A stretch of 7,011 nt of DNA from a bacterium (lineage in GTDB: Bacteria > Patescibacteriota > Minisyncoccia > Moranbacterales > DUUL01), in assembly GCA_030641245.1 (NCBI GenBank), contig DAOWHU010000032.1, positions 1 to 7,011 of the forward strand, given 5' to 3'. The position numbers and the translations under genes are program-made. Of this stretch, positions 1 to 5,254 are shown piece after piece. The stretch's first letter is position 1; each line of letters starts with the position of its first letter. Below the pieces are notes generated by a model. It searched no databases and had not been told where the DNA came from. It saw only the letters and a list, made by a program, of their open reading frames with translations.

Positions 1-290
1 ATAATACTGGGAAAATTGTTTTGGAAAGCAAAGAAAGAGAGAGCTGGAGTGGGGATTTTTCCGCAATTGATAGTTTCGCAACCAAAGTCTGTGATTGCTG
101 TTGAGACGGCAGTCATTATTTTTTCGGTGCTTGGTCGACGGTCTCCAGCCAGAGCAACTCGAGAGTTTTTTTTAATATTGTTTGTTTCAAGGAGATATTT
201 TAAAAAAGCCATTGTTGAAATATAGCATTCCCTATCTGTCATTTCTTTTACAAATCCTCGTAATCCACTTGTTCCAAATTTAAGAGGCAT
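1..290 (-). CDS. Phosphomannomutase/phosphoglucomutase family protein, N-terminal part (cut by window edge)
   Basis: The reverse strand is open from an ATG at 290 to the window edge, giving 96 complete N-terminal codons. The family (alpha-D-phosphohexomutases) interconverts 1- and 6-phosphorylated hexoses in the cytoplasm and feeds sugar nucleotides to cell-envelope polymers. Visible hallmarks are KFGTSGLRG at residues 4-12, the start of domain 1 in this family, then VALAGDRRPST at 45-55 and the GKIPTPALSFFAF stretch at 77-89, where the family has its typical 'G..PTP' segment. The phosphoserine loop (TASHNP type) should lie just beyond the edge and cannot be checked. The ATG is chosen because the family begins almost at FGTSG; no clear Shine-Dalgarno precedes it. 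Whether it prefers mannose, glucose or glucosamine phosphate cannot be told from this part. Confidence 0.9.
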   Translation of the reverse strand, partial: MPLKFGTSGLRGFVKEMTDRECYISTMAFLKYLLETNNIKKNSRVALAGDRRPSTEKIMTAVSTAITDFGCETINCGKIPTPALSFFAFQNNFPSI

Positions 291-319
291 AGCATTGTTT
301 TAAATTTTTAGCTATTATT

Positions 320-349
320 ACTATATCATTCAAAGTGTGTTTTTGTAAA
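320..349 (-). promoter_or_regulatory. Putative sigma70-type promoter for the phosphohexomutase gene
   Basis: On the minus strand TTTACA (349-344) is followed after 18 nt by TATAGT (325-320), placing a start near 313, about 22 nt before the ATG at 290. On the plus strand the same short gap holds a weaker TTGTTT (295-300), N18, TACTAT (319-324) that could serve the divergent membrane-protein gene. Two overlapping divergent promoters would fit the 60-120 nt gap, but both are motif calls only. Confidence 0.35.
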
Positions 350-411
350 TTTTGAATAAAAATGTGAATTTAAAAAAGAAGTGGGTTTTAATTGAGAAAG
401 GGATTGCGGAG

Positions 412-1044
412 TTGCAATACCAAAGTCGGAGAGAGGATATTGTGAATAGTGTTATTCATGGAGCAGGGATTGGTTTGAGTATTGTCGCTTTAGTCTTATT
501 AGTTGTTTTTGGAAGTATTCATGGTGATGTTTGGCAAGTAGTCAGTTTTAGCATCTTTGGGGCCACTTTAATTTTTTTGTATCTTTCCTCGACTTTATTT
601 CATGGAGTTACCAATCTAAAGGCCCAGGAGTTTTTTCGGAAATGTGATTATATTGGAATATTTTTGTTGATAGCTGGAACTTATACTCCCATTATGCTTA
701 TCTATTTACGGGGTCCGTGGGGTTGGTCGTTGTTCGGAGTCATTTGGTTTTTAGCTTTGTTGGGAATCGGGCTGCGAATATTTTTTTCTAGTAAAATCGA
801 ATTAGCTTTAGCGATACTTTATGTTTTGATGGGCTGGATTATTATGGTAGCTACCAGGCCAGCCTTGGATTTGATTCCTTCAGGGGTTTTGATTTGGTTG
901 TTGATTGGGGGAATGAGTTATATGATCGGACTCGTTTTTTTGGCTTGGAAAAGATTGCCGTTTCATCATGCTCTTTGGCATCTTTTTGTTTTGGGAGGGA
1001 GCACTGCTCACTTTTTTGGAATGTTTTTGTATATTGGAAAGTAA
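412..1044 (+). CDS. trhA: TrhA / hemolysin III family seven-helix membrane protein
   Basis: This is an integral membrane protein of the PAQR/CREST superfamily; bacterial members are called hemolysin III or TrhA, and Bacillus TrhA has been linked to membrane-lipid homeostasis. From TTG 412 it is 210 aa, matching the usual 210-220. The family's presumed metal-site residues are all present: SSTLFH at 59-64, D79 in CDYIGIFLLIAGTYTP, and HALWH at 186-190. GGMSYMIG at 166-173 is also typical. Seven hydrophobic segments alternate with short loops. The start is uncertain. The frame is open from TTG 352 (230 aa) but that codon has no Shine-Dalgarno, whereas TTG 412 follows AAAGGGA at 397-403, and homologues begin about 10-15 residues before the REDIVNSVIHG segment. 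GTG 442 would cut too close to it. It appears monocistronic. Family assignment is secure; the substrate is unknown. Confidence 0.9.
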   Translation: MQYQSRREDIVNSVIHGAGIGLSIVALVLLVVFGSIHGDVWQVVSFSIFGATLIFLYLSSTLFHGVTNLKAQEFFRKCDYIGIFLLIAGTYTPIMLIYLRGPWGWSLFGVIWFLALLGIGLRIFFSSKIELALAILYVLMGWIIMVATRPALDLIPSGVLIWLLIGGMSYMIGLVFLAWKRLPFHHALWHLFVLGGSTAHFFGMFLYIGK

Positions 1045-1209
1045 ATTAAAAACAAAGTGGCAGAAGAATAGAGACAAAAAATCAAAACTCTAAATAATCA
1101 GTTTCGCTAATTTACAATTAATTTTAAATGACTCAATTTTCAATAAACTAGTGTAAAATGAGGAAATGCCGATTTTAATATATATCAAATTTGAAATTTT
1201 TGATTTGGG

Positions 1210-1238
1210 TTGATGATCATGTTGAAATATGTTATAAT
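1210..1238 (+). promoter_or_regulatory. Sigma70-type promoter for the two-gene operon 1307-1893
   Basis: TTGATG (1210-1215), a 17-nt spacer and a perfect TATAAT (1233-1238) make the best promoter match in the window. A start near 1245 would leave a leader of about 60 nt before GTG 1307. The rest of the 1045-1306 gap is AT-rich and shows no other convincing feature. Confidence 0.65.
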
Positions 1239-1306
1239 TTGTTCTCAATGATAAGGTTTACTGAACCGTTTTTTGAAAACTTTACTTCAAATAAAAGGAG
1301 AAAATT

Positions 1307-1657
1307 GTGAAGAGTATTTTTTGGAATAGAGCTCAACATGGGTTATATGTTTTTCTATCAGCATTTTTATTGGCGTTAATACTTTCGGGAAAGATTTGGT
1401 TCTGGAGCTGGATCTTTGAGCTCGATTATTCTTCAGATTTACTTTTTCGGCAGAGTTTTGGTGTAATGAGCGCGATTTTTTTGGTTGTTGATTACATCTT
1501 TTTCTTTCGGATTATGTTGATTGTCAGGCGTCTCGTGGCTGAGTGGACACTTCCTTGGGATAGAATTGTTGAGGGAGTGTTTAAGGCTGGTATCAAAAAT
1601 CTCGGCAAAATGACAGAAGGGGAGTTTATTCTGGAGAAAAATAGAAGATTGGCATAA
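1307..1657 (+). CDS. Small two-helix membrane protein of unknown function
   Basis: I do not recognise a family. The product is 116 aa with two long hydrophobic segments, about residues 12-34 and 51-73, joined by a short acidic loop (ELDYSSD), followed by a basic, amphipathic tail of about 40 residues (RRLVAEW to KNRRLA). This suggests an inner-membrane hairpin with a cytoplasmic C-terminus. The GTG start is well supported by AAAGGAG at 1294-1300, six bases upstream. Aromatic residues are enriched in the first helix (KIWFWSWIF). It shares a transcript with the zinc-ribbon gene that begins 26 bases after its stop, so the two may work together, but the sequence gives no clue to the process. Confidence 0.75.
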   Translation: MKSIFWNRAQHGLYVFLSAFLLALILSGKIWFWSWIFELDYSSDLLFRQSFGVMSAIFLVVDYIFFFRIMLIVRRLVAEWTLPWDRIVEGVFKAGIKNLGKMTEGEFILEKNRRLA

Positions 1658-1683
1658 TCCAAATTTCTAAAGGGAGGAGAAAG

Positions 1684-1893
1684 ATGGATTTTACAGAGGC
1701 AGTAAAAATGCTTAGGATCAATCAGCCAGTTTGGAGTTGTAAGATTTGCGGTCAAAAATTTCATTCTGGAACAGTTTGCCCTGGGTGTAAGTCGGCAGAG
1801 TCTTCTTTTTTAGGAGGGCAAATAATAACTCAGGATATTAAAGAAGGTCTAACAATGGCATCATTACAAAAAGATGCCAAAAAGTTTGATTAA
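1684..1893 (+). CDS. Small zinc-ribbon protein
   Basis: The protein has 69 aa with one four-cysteine site, C19-X2-C22 and C32-X2-C35 (WSCKICGQ...VCPGCKS). This treble-clef/rubredoxin-like zinc ribbon could bind zinc, or iron as in rubredoxin; the nine-residue linker with H27 is compact. The first 16 residues could form a short helix and the last 25 (DIKEGLTMASLQKDAKKFD region) another. No enzymatic domain is present, so a structural, nucleic-acid-binding or regulatory role is inferred only. The ATG start follows AGGGAGGAG at 1671-1679, a very strong ribosome binding site. It lies 26 bases after the membrane-protein gene and is closed by an intrinsic terminator, making it the last gene of a two-gene operon. 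Confidence 0.8.
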   Translation: MDFTEAVKMLRINQPVWSCKICGQKFHSGTVCPGCKSAESSFLGGQIITQDIKEGLTMASLQKDAKKFD

Positions 1894-1898
1894 AAAAG

Positions 1899-1933
1899 TT
1901 TAAAGCCCTAGTGCAACGCACCTGGGCTTTAAA
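1899..1933 (+). terminator. Intrinsic terminator after the zinc-ribbon gene
   Basis: TTTAAAGCCC (1899-1908) pairs with GGGCTTTAAA (1924-1933), and inside it GTGC/GCAC (1911-1914/1918-1921) closes an AAC loop, with two mismatched positions between. The A-rich side before and the T-rich stretch after make it potentially bidirectional. It starts just after the stop codon. Confidence 0.75.
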
Positions 1934-2044
1934 AAATGATTTTTGAAATCGAATGATACAACTTTTATTAATTGAAATCTATTTTTTTGTTAAGCTATTC
2001 CAATATCAAAAAGGCCAGTTTAGTTGAAAAGAAAGGAGAGGATT

Positions 2045-2299
2045 GTGCTCATTGTAAATAAAACAGAGTTGCGGCTTAAAATTGTTTGTAAACAAGGGAG
2101 TTTACCGCTTGAACAGAGTCAATTAAAGCCAGGCAAGCGTGAGGATTTTTTGGGAGAGGTTAAAACATTTCCAGAGAAGATCGTCTTTCGGGAGGTTAGA
2201 GAAGATCCGTCTGATTTTTCAATTCGTAAAGATATTCCGACAACCTTTCGAAGGGGTAATTTTTCAGTAGTTATCAAGTGCATTACTGATCCAAAGTAG
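2045..2299 (+). CDS. Orphan small protein (84 aa)
   Basis: No family is recognised. The frame extends up to TTG 2024, but GAAAGGAGAG at 2031-2040 sits six bases before GTG 2045, so the 84-aa form starting MLIVNKTELRLK is preferred; the upstream codons would lie within the ribosome binding site. The protein is soluble, charged and rich in predicted beta strands (LRLKIVCKQG, KIVFREV, FSVVIKCI), ending abruptly with TDPK, compatible with a small beta-sheet domain. It has no signal peptide, membrane segment or metal-binding motif. It lies between two intrinsic terminators that share sequence, so it is probably a single-gene unit; a weak TTGAAA (1972-1977), N18, TATTCC could be its promoter. Confidence 0.65.
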   Translation: MLIVNKTELRLKIVCKQGSLPLEQSQLKPGKREDFLGEVKTFPEKIVFREVREDPSDFSIRKDIPTTFRRGNFSVVIKCITDPK

Positions 2300-2355
2300 T
2301 TACGATAGAAAGTGTTAAATTAATGAATAAATTTTCTAACTAAGATTGGGAAATG

Positions 2356-2387
2356 AAAGCTTGGGTACAATGTGCCTGGGCTTTTTT
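2356..2387 (+). terminator. Intrinsic terminator after the 84-aa gene
   Basis: A 13-bp stem (2356-2368 with 2372-2384, several G-U pairs) encloses the loop AAT and ends in a run of six T (2382-2387). Its 3' arm, GTGCCTGGGCTTT, is nearly the same as that of the terminator at 1899-1933. Confidence 0.8.
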
Positions 2388-2404
2388 AATTGAGTTAACT
2401 AATA

Positions 2405-2433
2405 TTTACAAATTTGCAAAAAAATGGCATAAT
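2405..2433 (+). promoter_or_regulatory. Sigma70-type promoter for the 74-aa gene
   Basis: TTTACA (2405-2410), a 17-nt spacer and CATAAT (2428-2433) put a transcription start near 2440, about 75 nt before ATG 2515. It lies directly after the preceding terminator, as expected for an independent unit. Confidence 0.5.
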
Positions 2434-2514
2434 ACAGAATCAATAGCGAGAGAGTTCAGGAAGCTGTTTGTCGAAAAAATATTTAATTATTAAAATTAGG
2501 AGGAGGTCATAAAA

Positions 2515-2739
2515 ATGACAAAAATAGACAACAGAAGGTGGTTGGACAATCAACCTTTTCCAATAAGGGGCAATGGGAGTCTAGTCACTCCTGTTCATCC
2601 GAGAGATGGTCTTGAAGATGAAAAAAACAAGAGGAGAGTCTTTGTGGCAAGTCCAGACAAAGTCAAGGAGGCTGTTCGGAAAGTGGAGAAGGACGAAGAG
2701 ATTCCTCCCAAAGGTTCATTAATTGAGATTGTTCTCTAG
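2515..2739 (+). CDS. Orphan small hydrophilic protein (74 aa)
   Basis: No family is recognised. The ATG start is fixed by AGGAGGT at 2501-2507, close to a perfect anti-Shine-Dalgarno match, so high expression is likely. The 74 residues are strongly hydrophilic. The first half is rich in Pro, Gly and Asn (NQPFPIRGNGSLVTPVHPRDG) and likely disordered. The middle is a basic/acidic helix-like segment (PDKVKEAVRKVEKDEE), and the C-terminus ends in a short hydrophobic strand (SLIEIVL). It has no cysteine, signal peptide or membrane helix. Its terminator starts within the stop codon, so it is a single-gene transcript. A small binding or regulatory protein is possible, but there is no direct evidence. 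Confidence 0.7.
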   Translation: MTKIDNRRWLDNQPFPIRGNGSLVTPVHPRDGLEDEKNKRRVFVASPDKVKEAVRKVEKDEEIPPKGSLIEIVL

Positions 2740-2775
2740 AGGACTTTGGTAGTATTATTCTACTCGAGTCCTTTT
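2738..2775 (+). terminator. Intrinsic terminator overlapping the stop codon of the 74-aa gene
   Basis: AGGACT (2740-2745) pairs with AGTCCT (2767-2772), and an inner GTAG/CTAC (2749-2752/2760-2763) closes the loop TATTATT; TTTT follows. The stem starts inside the TAG stop codon. Confidence 0.65.
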
Positions 2776-2846
2776 AAGTTAGTATAGATTGATATTTACA
2801 ATCTCTTGCAAATAAGGTATTTTAATAGAGTTGAAAAGTAAAAAAG

Positions 2847-2910
2847 TTTACCCCGTTAAATAATTTTGAAATTTATTTAAAATTAGGCAAAGCCTATTTA
2901 ATTGGGTAAA
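2847..2910. other. Structured spacer upstream of tRNA-Ser (imperfect stem-loop)
   Basis: TTTACCC (2847-2853) pairs with GGGTAAA (2904-2910), TTAAAT (2856-2861) with ATTTAA (2896-2901), and a small AGGC-AAA-GCCT hairpin (2885-2895) sits inside. A possible promoter TTTACA (2795-2800), N17, TATTTT (2818-2823) lies just upstream and could drive this segment and the tRNA. The 2740-3030 gap holds no convincing protein gene. Confidence 0.3.
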
Positions 2911-2980
2911 TAAAGTTGTAAAGAAGAAAAGAAAGAGAGGCGAGCGACGACTGAGTTTGTTGGTATTTGAAAATTAAGCC

Positions 2981-3021
2981 ATTTGAAATTGATTGAAAAT
3001 TGTGAATTGAAAATTGAAAAT
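2981..3021. repeat. Short ATTGAAA-type degenerate tandem repeat
   Basis: The motif ATTGAAA(A), with variants, occurs about five times in the 40 bases before the tRNA gene (ATTTGAAATTGATTGAAAAT, then GAATTGAAAATTGAAAAT). It is low-complexity AT-rich spacer DNA of the sort I associate with candidate-phyla genomes. Confidence 0.5.
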
Positions 3022-3030
3022 TTATAATCC

Positions 3031-3117
3031 GGAGAGGTGGCTGAGCGGTCGAAAGCAGCACCCTGCTAAGGTGTTGATCCTTTACGGGATCCGGGGGTTC
3101 GAATCCCTTCCTCTCCG
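3031..3117 (+). tRNA. tRNA-Ser (anticodon GCU)
   Basis: The gene folds as a class II tRNA of 87 nt. The acceptor stem is GGAGAGG (3031-3037) with CCTCTCC (3110-3116) and discriminator G3117. The anticodon stem-loop is GCACC-CTGCTAA-GGTGT, with anticodon GCT at 3065-3067 reading AGC/AGU codons. A long variable arm (GATCC/GGATC around a TTTAC loop) and the T loop TTCGAAT (3098-3104) complete it. The long variable arm and discriminator G are seryl-tRNA identity features. CCA is not encoded (CGT follows), so CCA must be added enzymatically. A terminator lies four bases downstream. Fragments of its 3' end recur in the next 2.2 kb, which suggests it is an integration target. Confidence 0.96.
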
Positions 3118-3120
3118 CGT

Positions 3121-3149
3121 AAAAAGATCCCCCTTTAGGGGATTTTTTG
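3121..3149 (+). terminator. Intrinsic terminator after tRNA-Ser
   Basis: ATCCCC (3127-3132) pairs with GGGGAT (3138-3143) around loop CTTTA, extended by A/T pairs, and is followed by a run of T (3143-3148). It ends the tRNA transcript. Confidence 0.8.
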
Positions 3150-3154
3150 TTATG

Positions 3155-3315
3155 ACGCGGAGAGGAAGGGATTCGAACCAAACGCAGGCACCAGATCGAG
3201 AGCTAGCGAGCAATTATAAAAATGGTGCTGAGTTCGGGGAGGAACCACTTAACGAATGCAAGTCGTTAGGCGAAGTATGAGTTTAGTGAGTTGACCCTTC
3301 GAATCCCTTCCTCTC
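3155..3315. repeat. 161-bp inverted-repeat unit built from tRNA-Ser 3' end copies
   Basis: Positions 3155-3179 are an exact inverted copy (25 nt) of the tRNA 3' end plus three flanking bases (3096-3120). Positions 3298-3315 are an 18-nt direct copy. The two can pair as an 18-bp perfect stem (3160-3177 with 3298-3315) around a 120-nt core. The core has its own pairings, such as GCACCA (3189-3194) with TGGTGC (3222-3227) and TAACGA/TCGTTA near 3250-3268. No protein is encoded; open frames across it are shadows of the tRNA region. It may be a small non-autonomous element or a structured RNA. Confidence 0.6.
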
Positions 3316-3318
3316 AAA

Positions 3319-3346
3319 TTTGTTCAGTAACAAGTTACTGAACAAA
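3319..3346. repeat. 28-bp perfect palindrome
   Basis: TTTGTTCAGTAAC (3319-3331) and GTTACTGAACAAA (3334-3346) are exact inverted repeats separated by AA. It could be a bidirectional terminator or a protein-binding site. It lies immediately after the tRNA-derived copy and marks the left edge of the reverse-transcriptase segment. Confidence 0.6.
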
Positions 3347-3476
3347 AATAAAATACTGATTTCCCTCTAAAGAAGGATCTTAAAGTCAGTATTTCTTGAA
3401 GTCCTAAATTATTCAGTTGTGTTTTCACTCTAACCAGATTTAGGTAAAATTTCAATCTTTTCTTTCTTCTAAAATA

Positions 3477-3539
3477 GCAAAATCCCGCCTTAGTGCCGTC
3501 AAGTTCGCTTTGCTACCTTGACCGCAGGCGGGAGTTTGC
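3477..3539 (-). terminator. Large hairpin downstream of the reverse transcriptase, probable terminator
   Basis: An outer stem of about 13 bp (GCAAA.TCCCGCCT at 3477-3490 with AGGCGGGA.TTTGC at 3526-3539) encloses an inner GTCAAG/CTTGAC stem (3498-3503/3517-3522). It begins 25 bases after the RT stop codon on the minus strand and is followed there by ATTTTGCTATTTT. It is the most GC-rich spot in the area, so it could also be a dispersed palindromic repeat. Two weaker hairpins lie beyond it: AAATACTGA/TCAGTATTT (3351-3359/3386-3394) and CCTAAAT/ATTTAGG (3403-3409/3438-3444). Confidence 0.55.
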
Positions 3540-3564
3540 TTTGAGACTGATAAGAAAAAAGCAG

Positions 3565-4881
3565 TTATTTTCTAGTACTCTTTTTCATTTTCTTTTTTAT
3601 TTTTTTCATAACCCGAAATTTTGATACCTGTTCTTTTATTGAAGGAGAGTTTAATATGACAGAAACTCTTTGCGCATATGATAAATAATTGCATTTTCTA
3701 GAATAAAAAAAGTTTTTAAAAACTTTTTTTACAGGAAAAGCTCTCTTTTTTCTTTTCGCTCTAGCCGCAAATTTTTTTATAGATCTAGTCATTTTTCTGT
3801 AATAATTAGCTATTCCGCTATGTCTTAAAAAACTTCTTTCACCATCAAATTCAATTCCTAAATACTGAATTTTACTAGAATACTTGGTAAAGAAATCAAT
3901 AACCTGATTACCTCCTTGGTTATTTGTGAATACTTTTTTCTCTGTTTTACTTTTGTTTAAATTCATTTTATTTTTTTCAATTTCTTTTTTCAATTCTTTT
4001 TCAATCTTATCGGCATCACTTTCGGAACAAACAATTATAATATCGTCGCAATATCTTTGGTATAAACCAGAACAATTAGACAGCAGAGTGCTCATTTTTT
4101 GATCAATAGGCAGCATATATAAATTAGACAGAGTATCGCTAATAGTTGAACCCTGAGGGATGCCTTTATTGAGGAGATTTTTTTTAAGAATGTCAGGGTT
4201 ATTGCGGATCAAAGTTTTTAATTCTTTGGGGTCGCATATTCTATTTATTTTTTTCCCTTTTTTAAGAAGTTCTTTAATGTCAGCATATTCGATAAAAGAA
4301 AACTTAGTTATATTTTTGAATATGAAAAAATGATCATCGGGAAGTTTTTCTTCTTCTATTAATTCTTTCCATCTTGTTTTTATCAATTCATGGTCTAAGT
4401 TATCAAAAAATTTGGATAGATCAAATGACATAACCATGCATTTTTTCTTTGTTTTAACATAATCAATTATTTCACTAGCAAAATCAGCGTTTCCTTTGTT
4501 TAATTTGCGGTAAGCTTTTATGTTACTATCTATTTCGAGATTTTTAATTTTAATTTCATATAAGTCTTTCAGTAGGCAAGAATACCAAGAAAAAATCAAA
4601 GCGTCGTAATGTGCGGCATAGGAAATAGGGCGAATTTTTTCTGTAATCTGCTTTCTTTTTGTTCCAGGGATTCTTTTGTATTTTCTATATCTTTTCTCTC
4701 TTCGAATTAATGGATAAAAAGAATGCCTAATTACAAGATTAGACGTCCAAATATCTGATACTTTCTTTTTATTTAAAAAAGAAATTCTCCTATCGAAATG
4801 TAAATATTTCCTTTTGTTATTCTTTAATTTTTCATTTTCTTCTTTTAGCCAAGATTCTTTAAGGCTTTGCTCTATTCTCAT
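3565..4881 (-). CDS. Reverse transcriptase of the unknown-group / defence-associated (DRT) type
   Basis: The protein has 438 aa, a single-domain RT that should copy an RNA template into DNA in the cytoplasm. Core RT motifs appear in order: RPISYAAHYDALIFSWY (84-100), motif A MSFDLSKFFDNLDH (151-164, D154), motif B GIPQGSTISDTLSNLYM (240-256), the catalytic YCDD (277-280), LNKSKTEKK (308-316) and YLGIEFDG (340-347). All three catalytic aspartates are present. The N-terminal HFDRRISF and HSFYPLI, and the YRK...ADFA and LPDDHFFIFKNITKFSF segments, recall antiviral UG/DRT-type enzymes, DRT2-like in my reading. The C-terminus is a Lys/Arg-rich tail of about 90 residues, likely RNA-binding. Maturase X, HNH and retron VTG features are absent. 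The gene is very lysine-rich with no Shine-Dalgarno within reach of the ATG. It lies in the tRNA-Ser island behind a long structured leader. RT identity is sure; the subclass is inferred. Confidence 0.9.
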   Translation of the reverse strand: MRIEQSLKESWLKEENEKLKNNKRKYLHFDRRISFLNKKKVSDIWTSNLVIRHSFYPLIRREKRYRKYKRIPGTKRKQITEKIRPISYAAHYDALIFSWYSCLLKDLYEIKIKNLEIDSNIKAYRKLNKGNADFASEIIDYVKTKKKCMVMSFDLSKFFDNLDHELIKTRWKELIEEEKLPDDHFFIFKNITKFSFIEYADIKELLKKGKKINRICDPKELKTLIRNNPDILKKNLLNKGIPQGSTISDTLSNLYMLPIDQKMSTLLSNCSGLYQRYCDDIIIVCSESDADKIEKELKKEIEKNKMNLNKSKTEKKVFTNNQGGNQVIDFFTKYSSKIQYLGIEFDGERSFLRHSGIANYYRKMTRSIKKFAARAKRKKRAFPVKKVFKNFFYSRKCNYLSYAQRVSVILNSPSIKEQVSKFRVMKKIKKKMKKSTRK

Positions 4882-5168
4882 TGTTTTTTTTCACACCCCA
4901 CTCCCCATGGACTCTCGGTGTCTTATTTGGGGAGAGGGCAACTAAACTAATACTACTTTAAAAAATTAAAGTACCCGAGAAAGAGTTGAACTTATGCCTT
5001 ATTATGTTAAAGACAGTATACATATTCTCAAGCGTGTTTGCTCAAGCGAGCGAACGTATTCAATCGGTAATCGTTGTTGTATCAATGATACAGTCGATGG
5101 CGACAGACTTTGAAGACATGTACTTGACGTTCATAAACGTCATCCCTTATGGACAAATTCCGTAAGTG
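4882..5168 (-). ncRNA. Candidate structured leader / template RNA of the reverse transcriptase
   Basis: A promoter-like element at 5175-5202 would start a transcript near 5168, giving a leader of about 285 nt before the RT ATG. It has many pairings, in RT-strand order: 5166-5159/5153-5146 (8 bp, one mismatch), TGACGTT/AACGTCA (5142-5136/5131-5125), TGTATC/GATACA (5092-5087/5083-5078), 5055-5048/5043-5036, and a perfect 8-bp hairpin TACTTTAA-TTTT-TTAAAGTA (4973-4954). A GC-rich stem (CCCTCTCCCC with GGGGAGTGGGG) sits just before the start codon. Position and size match the upstream non-coding RNAs known for some DRT systems. Caution: two stems have A-C mismatches on this strand that would be G-U pairs on the other, so the structured RNA could be read from the plus strand. 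Confidence 0.4.
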
Positions 5169-5174
5169 CCTCTA

Positions 5175-5202
5175 ATTATGAGCTTTTTACTGAAAAAGTC
5201 AA
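5175..5202 (-). promoter_or_regulatory. Sigma70-type promoter driving the reverse-transcriptase leader
   Basis: On the minus strand TTGACT (5202-5197), a 16-nt spacer and CATAAT (5180-5175) form a near-consensus promoter. It points at the RT, whose start codon lies 294 nt further on, with no other gene between. Confidence 0.5.
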
Positions 5203-5229
5203 TGTATTTTTTATTAATAAGAGTTTAAA

Positions 5230-5254
5230 AAAGTTCCAAAGTTGTCCCACACTC
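5230..5254 (+). repeat. 25-nt repeat, copy 1 (direct)
   Basis: The 25 bases beginning AAAGTTCCAAAGTTGTCCC and ending CACACTC are identical to 6332-6356. The first 13 bases are also found inverted at 5373-5385. They resemble the terminal repeats of a small transposable unit. Confidence 0.75.

Noticed and set aside
16..225. Plus-strand 69-aa ORF
   Set aside because: It is the antisense shadow of the phosphohexomutase gene, whose conserved motifs lie on the minus strand.
3155..3179. Retroelement primer-binding site copied from a mature tRNA
   Set aside because: The inverted copy continues three bases into the genomic sequence beyond the tRNA gene and lacks a CCA-derived TGG, so it came from DNA, not from reverse transcription of mature tRNA-Ser.
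2894..3280. ORFs on both strands across the tRNA-Ser region
   Set aside because: They overlap the tRNA and its inverted copies and have no protein-like features.
3565..4881. Diversity-generating retroelement, retron or group II intron reverse transcriptase
   Set aside because: No template/variable repeat pair or variable target protein is visible, no retron-type VTG region is seen, and maturase domain X, HNH and an intron domain V-like hairpin are absent. Residues outside the core fit UG/DRT-type enzymes better.
4986..5165. 59-codon plus-strand ORF in the RT leader region as a real gene
   Set aside because: No ribosome binding site, a TTG start, several other frames open over the same stretch, and strong hairpins. 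It is kept only as a caveat for the leader RNA.
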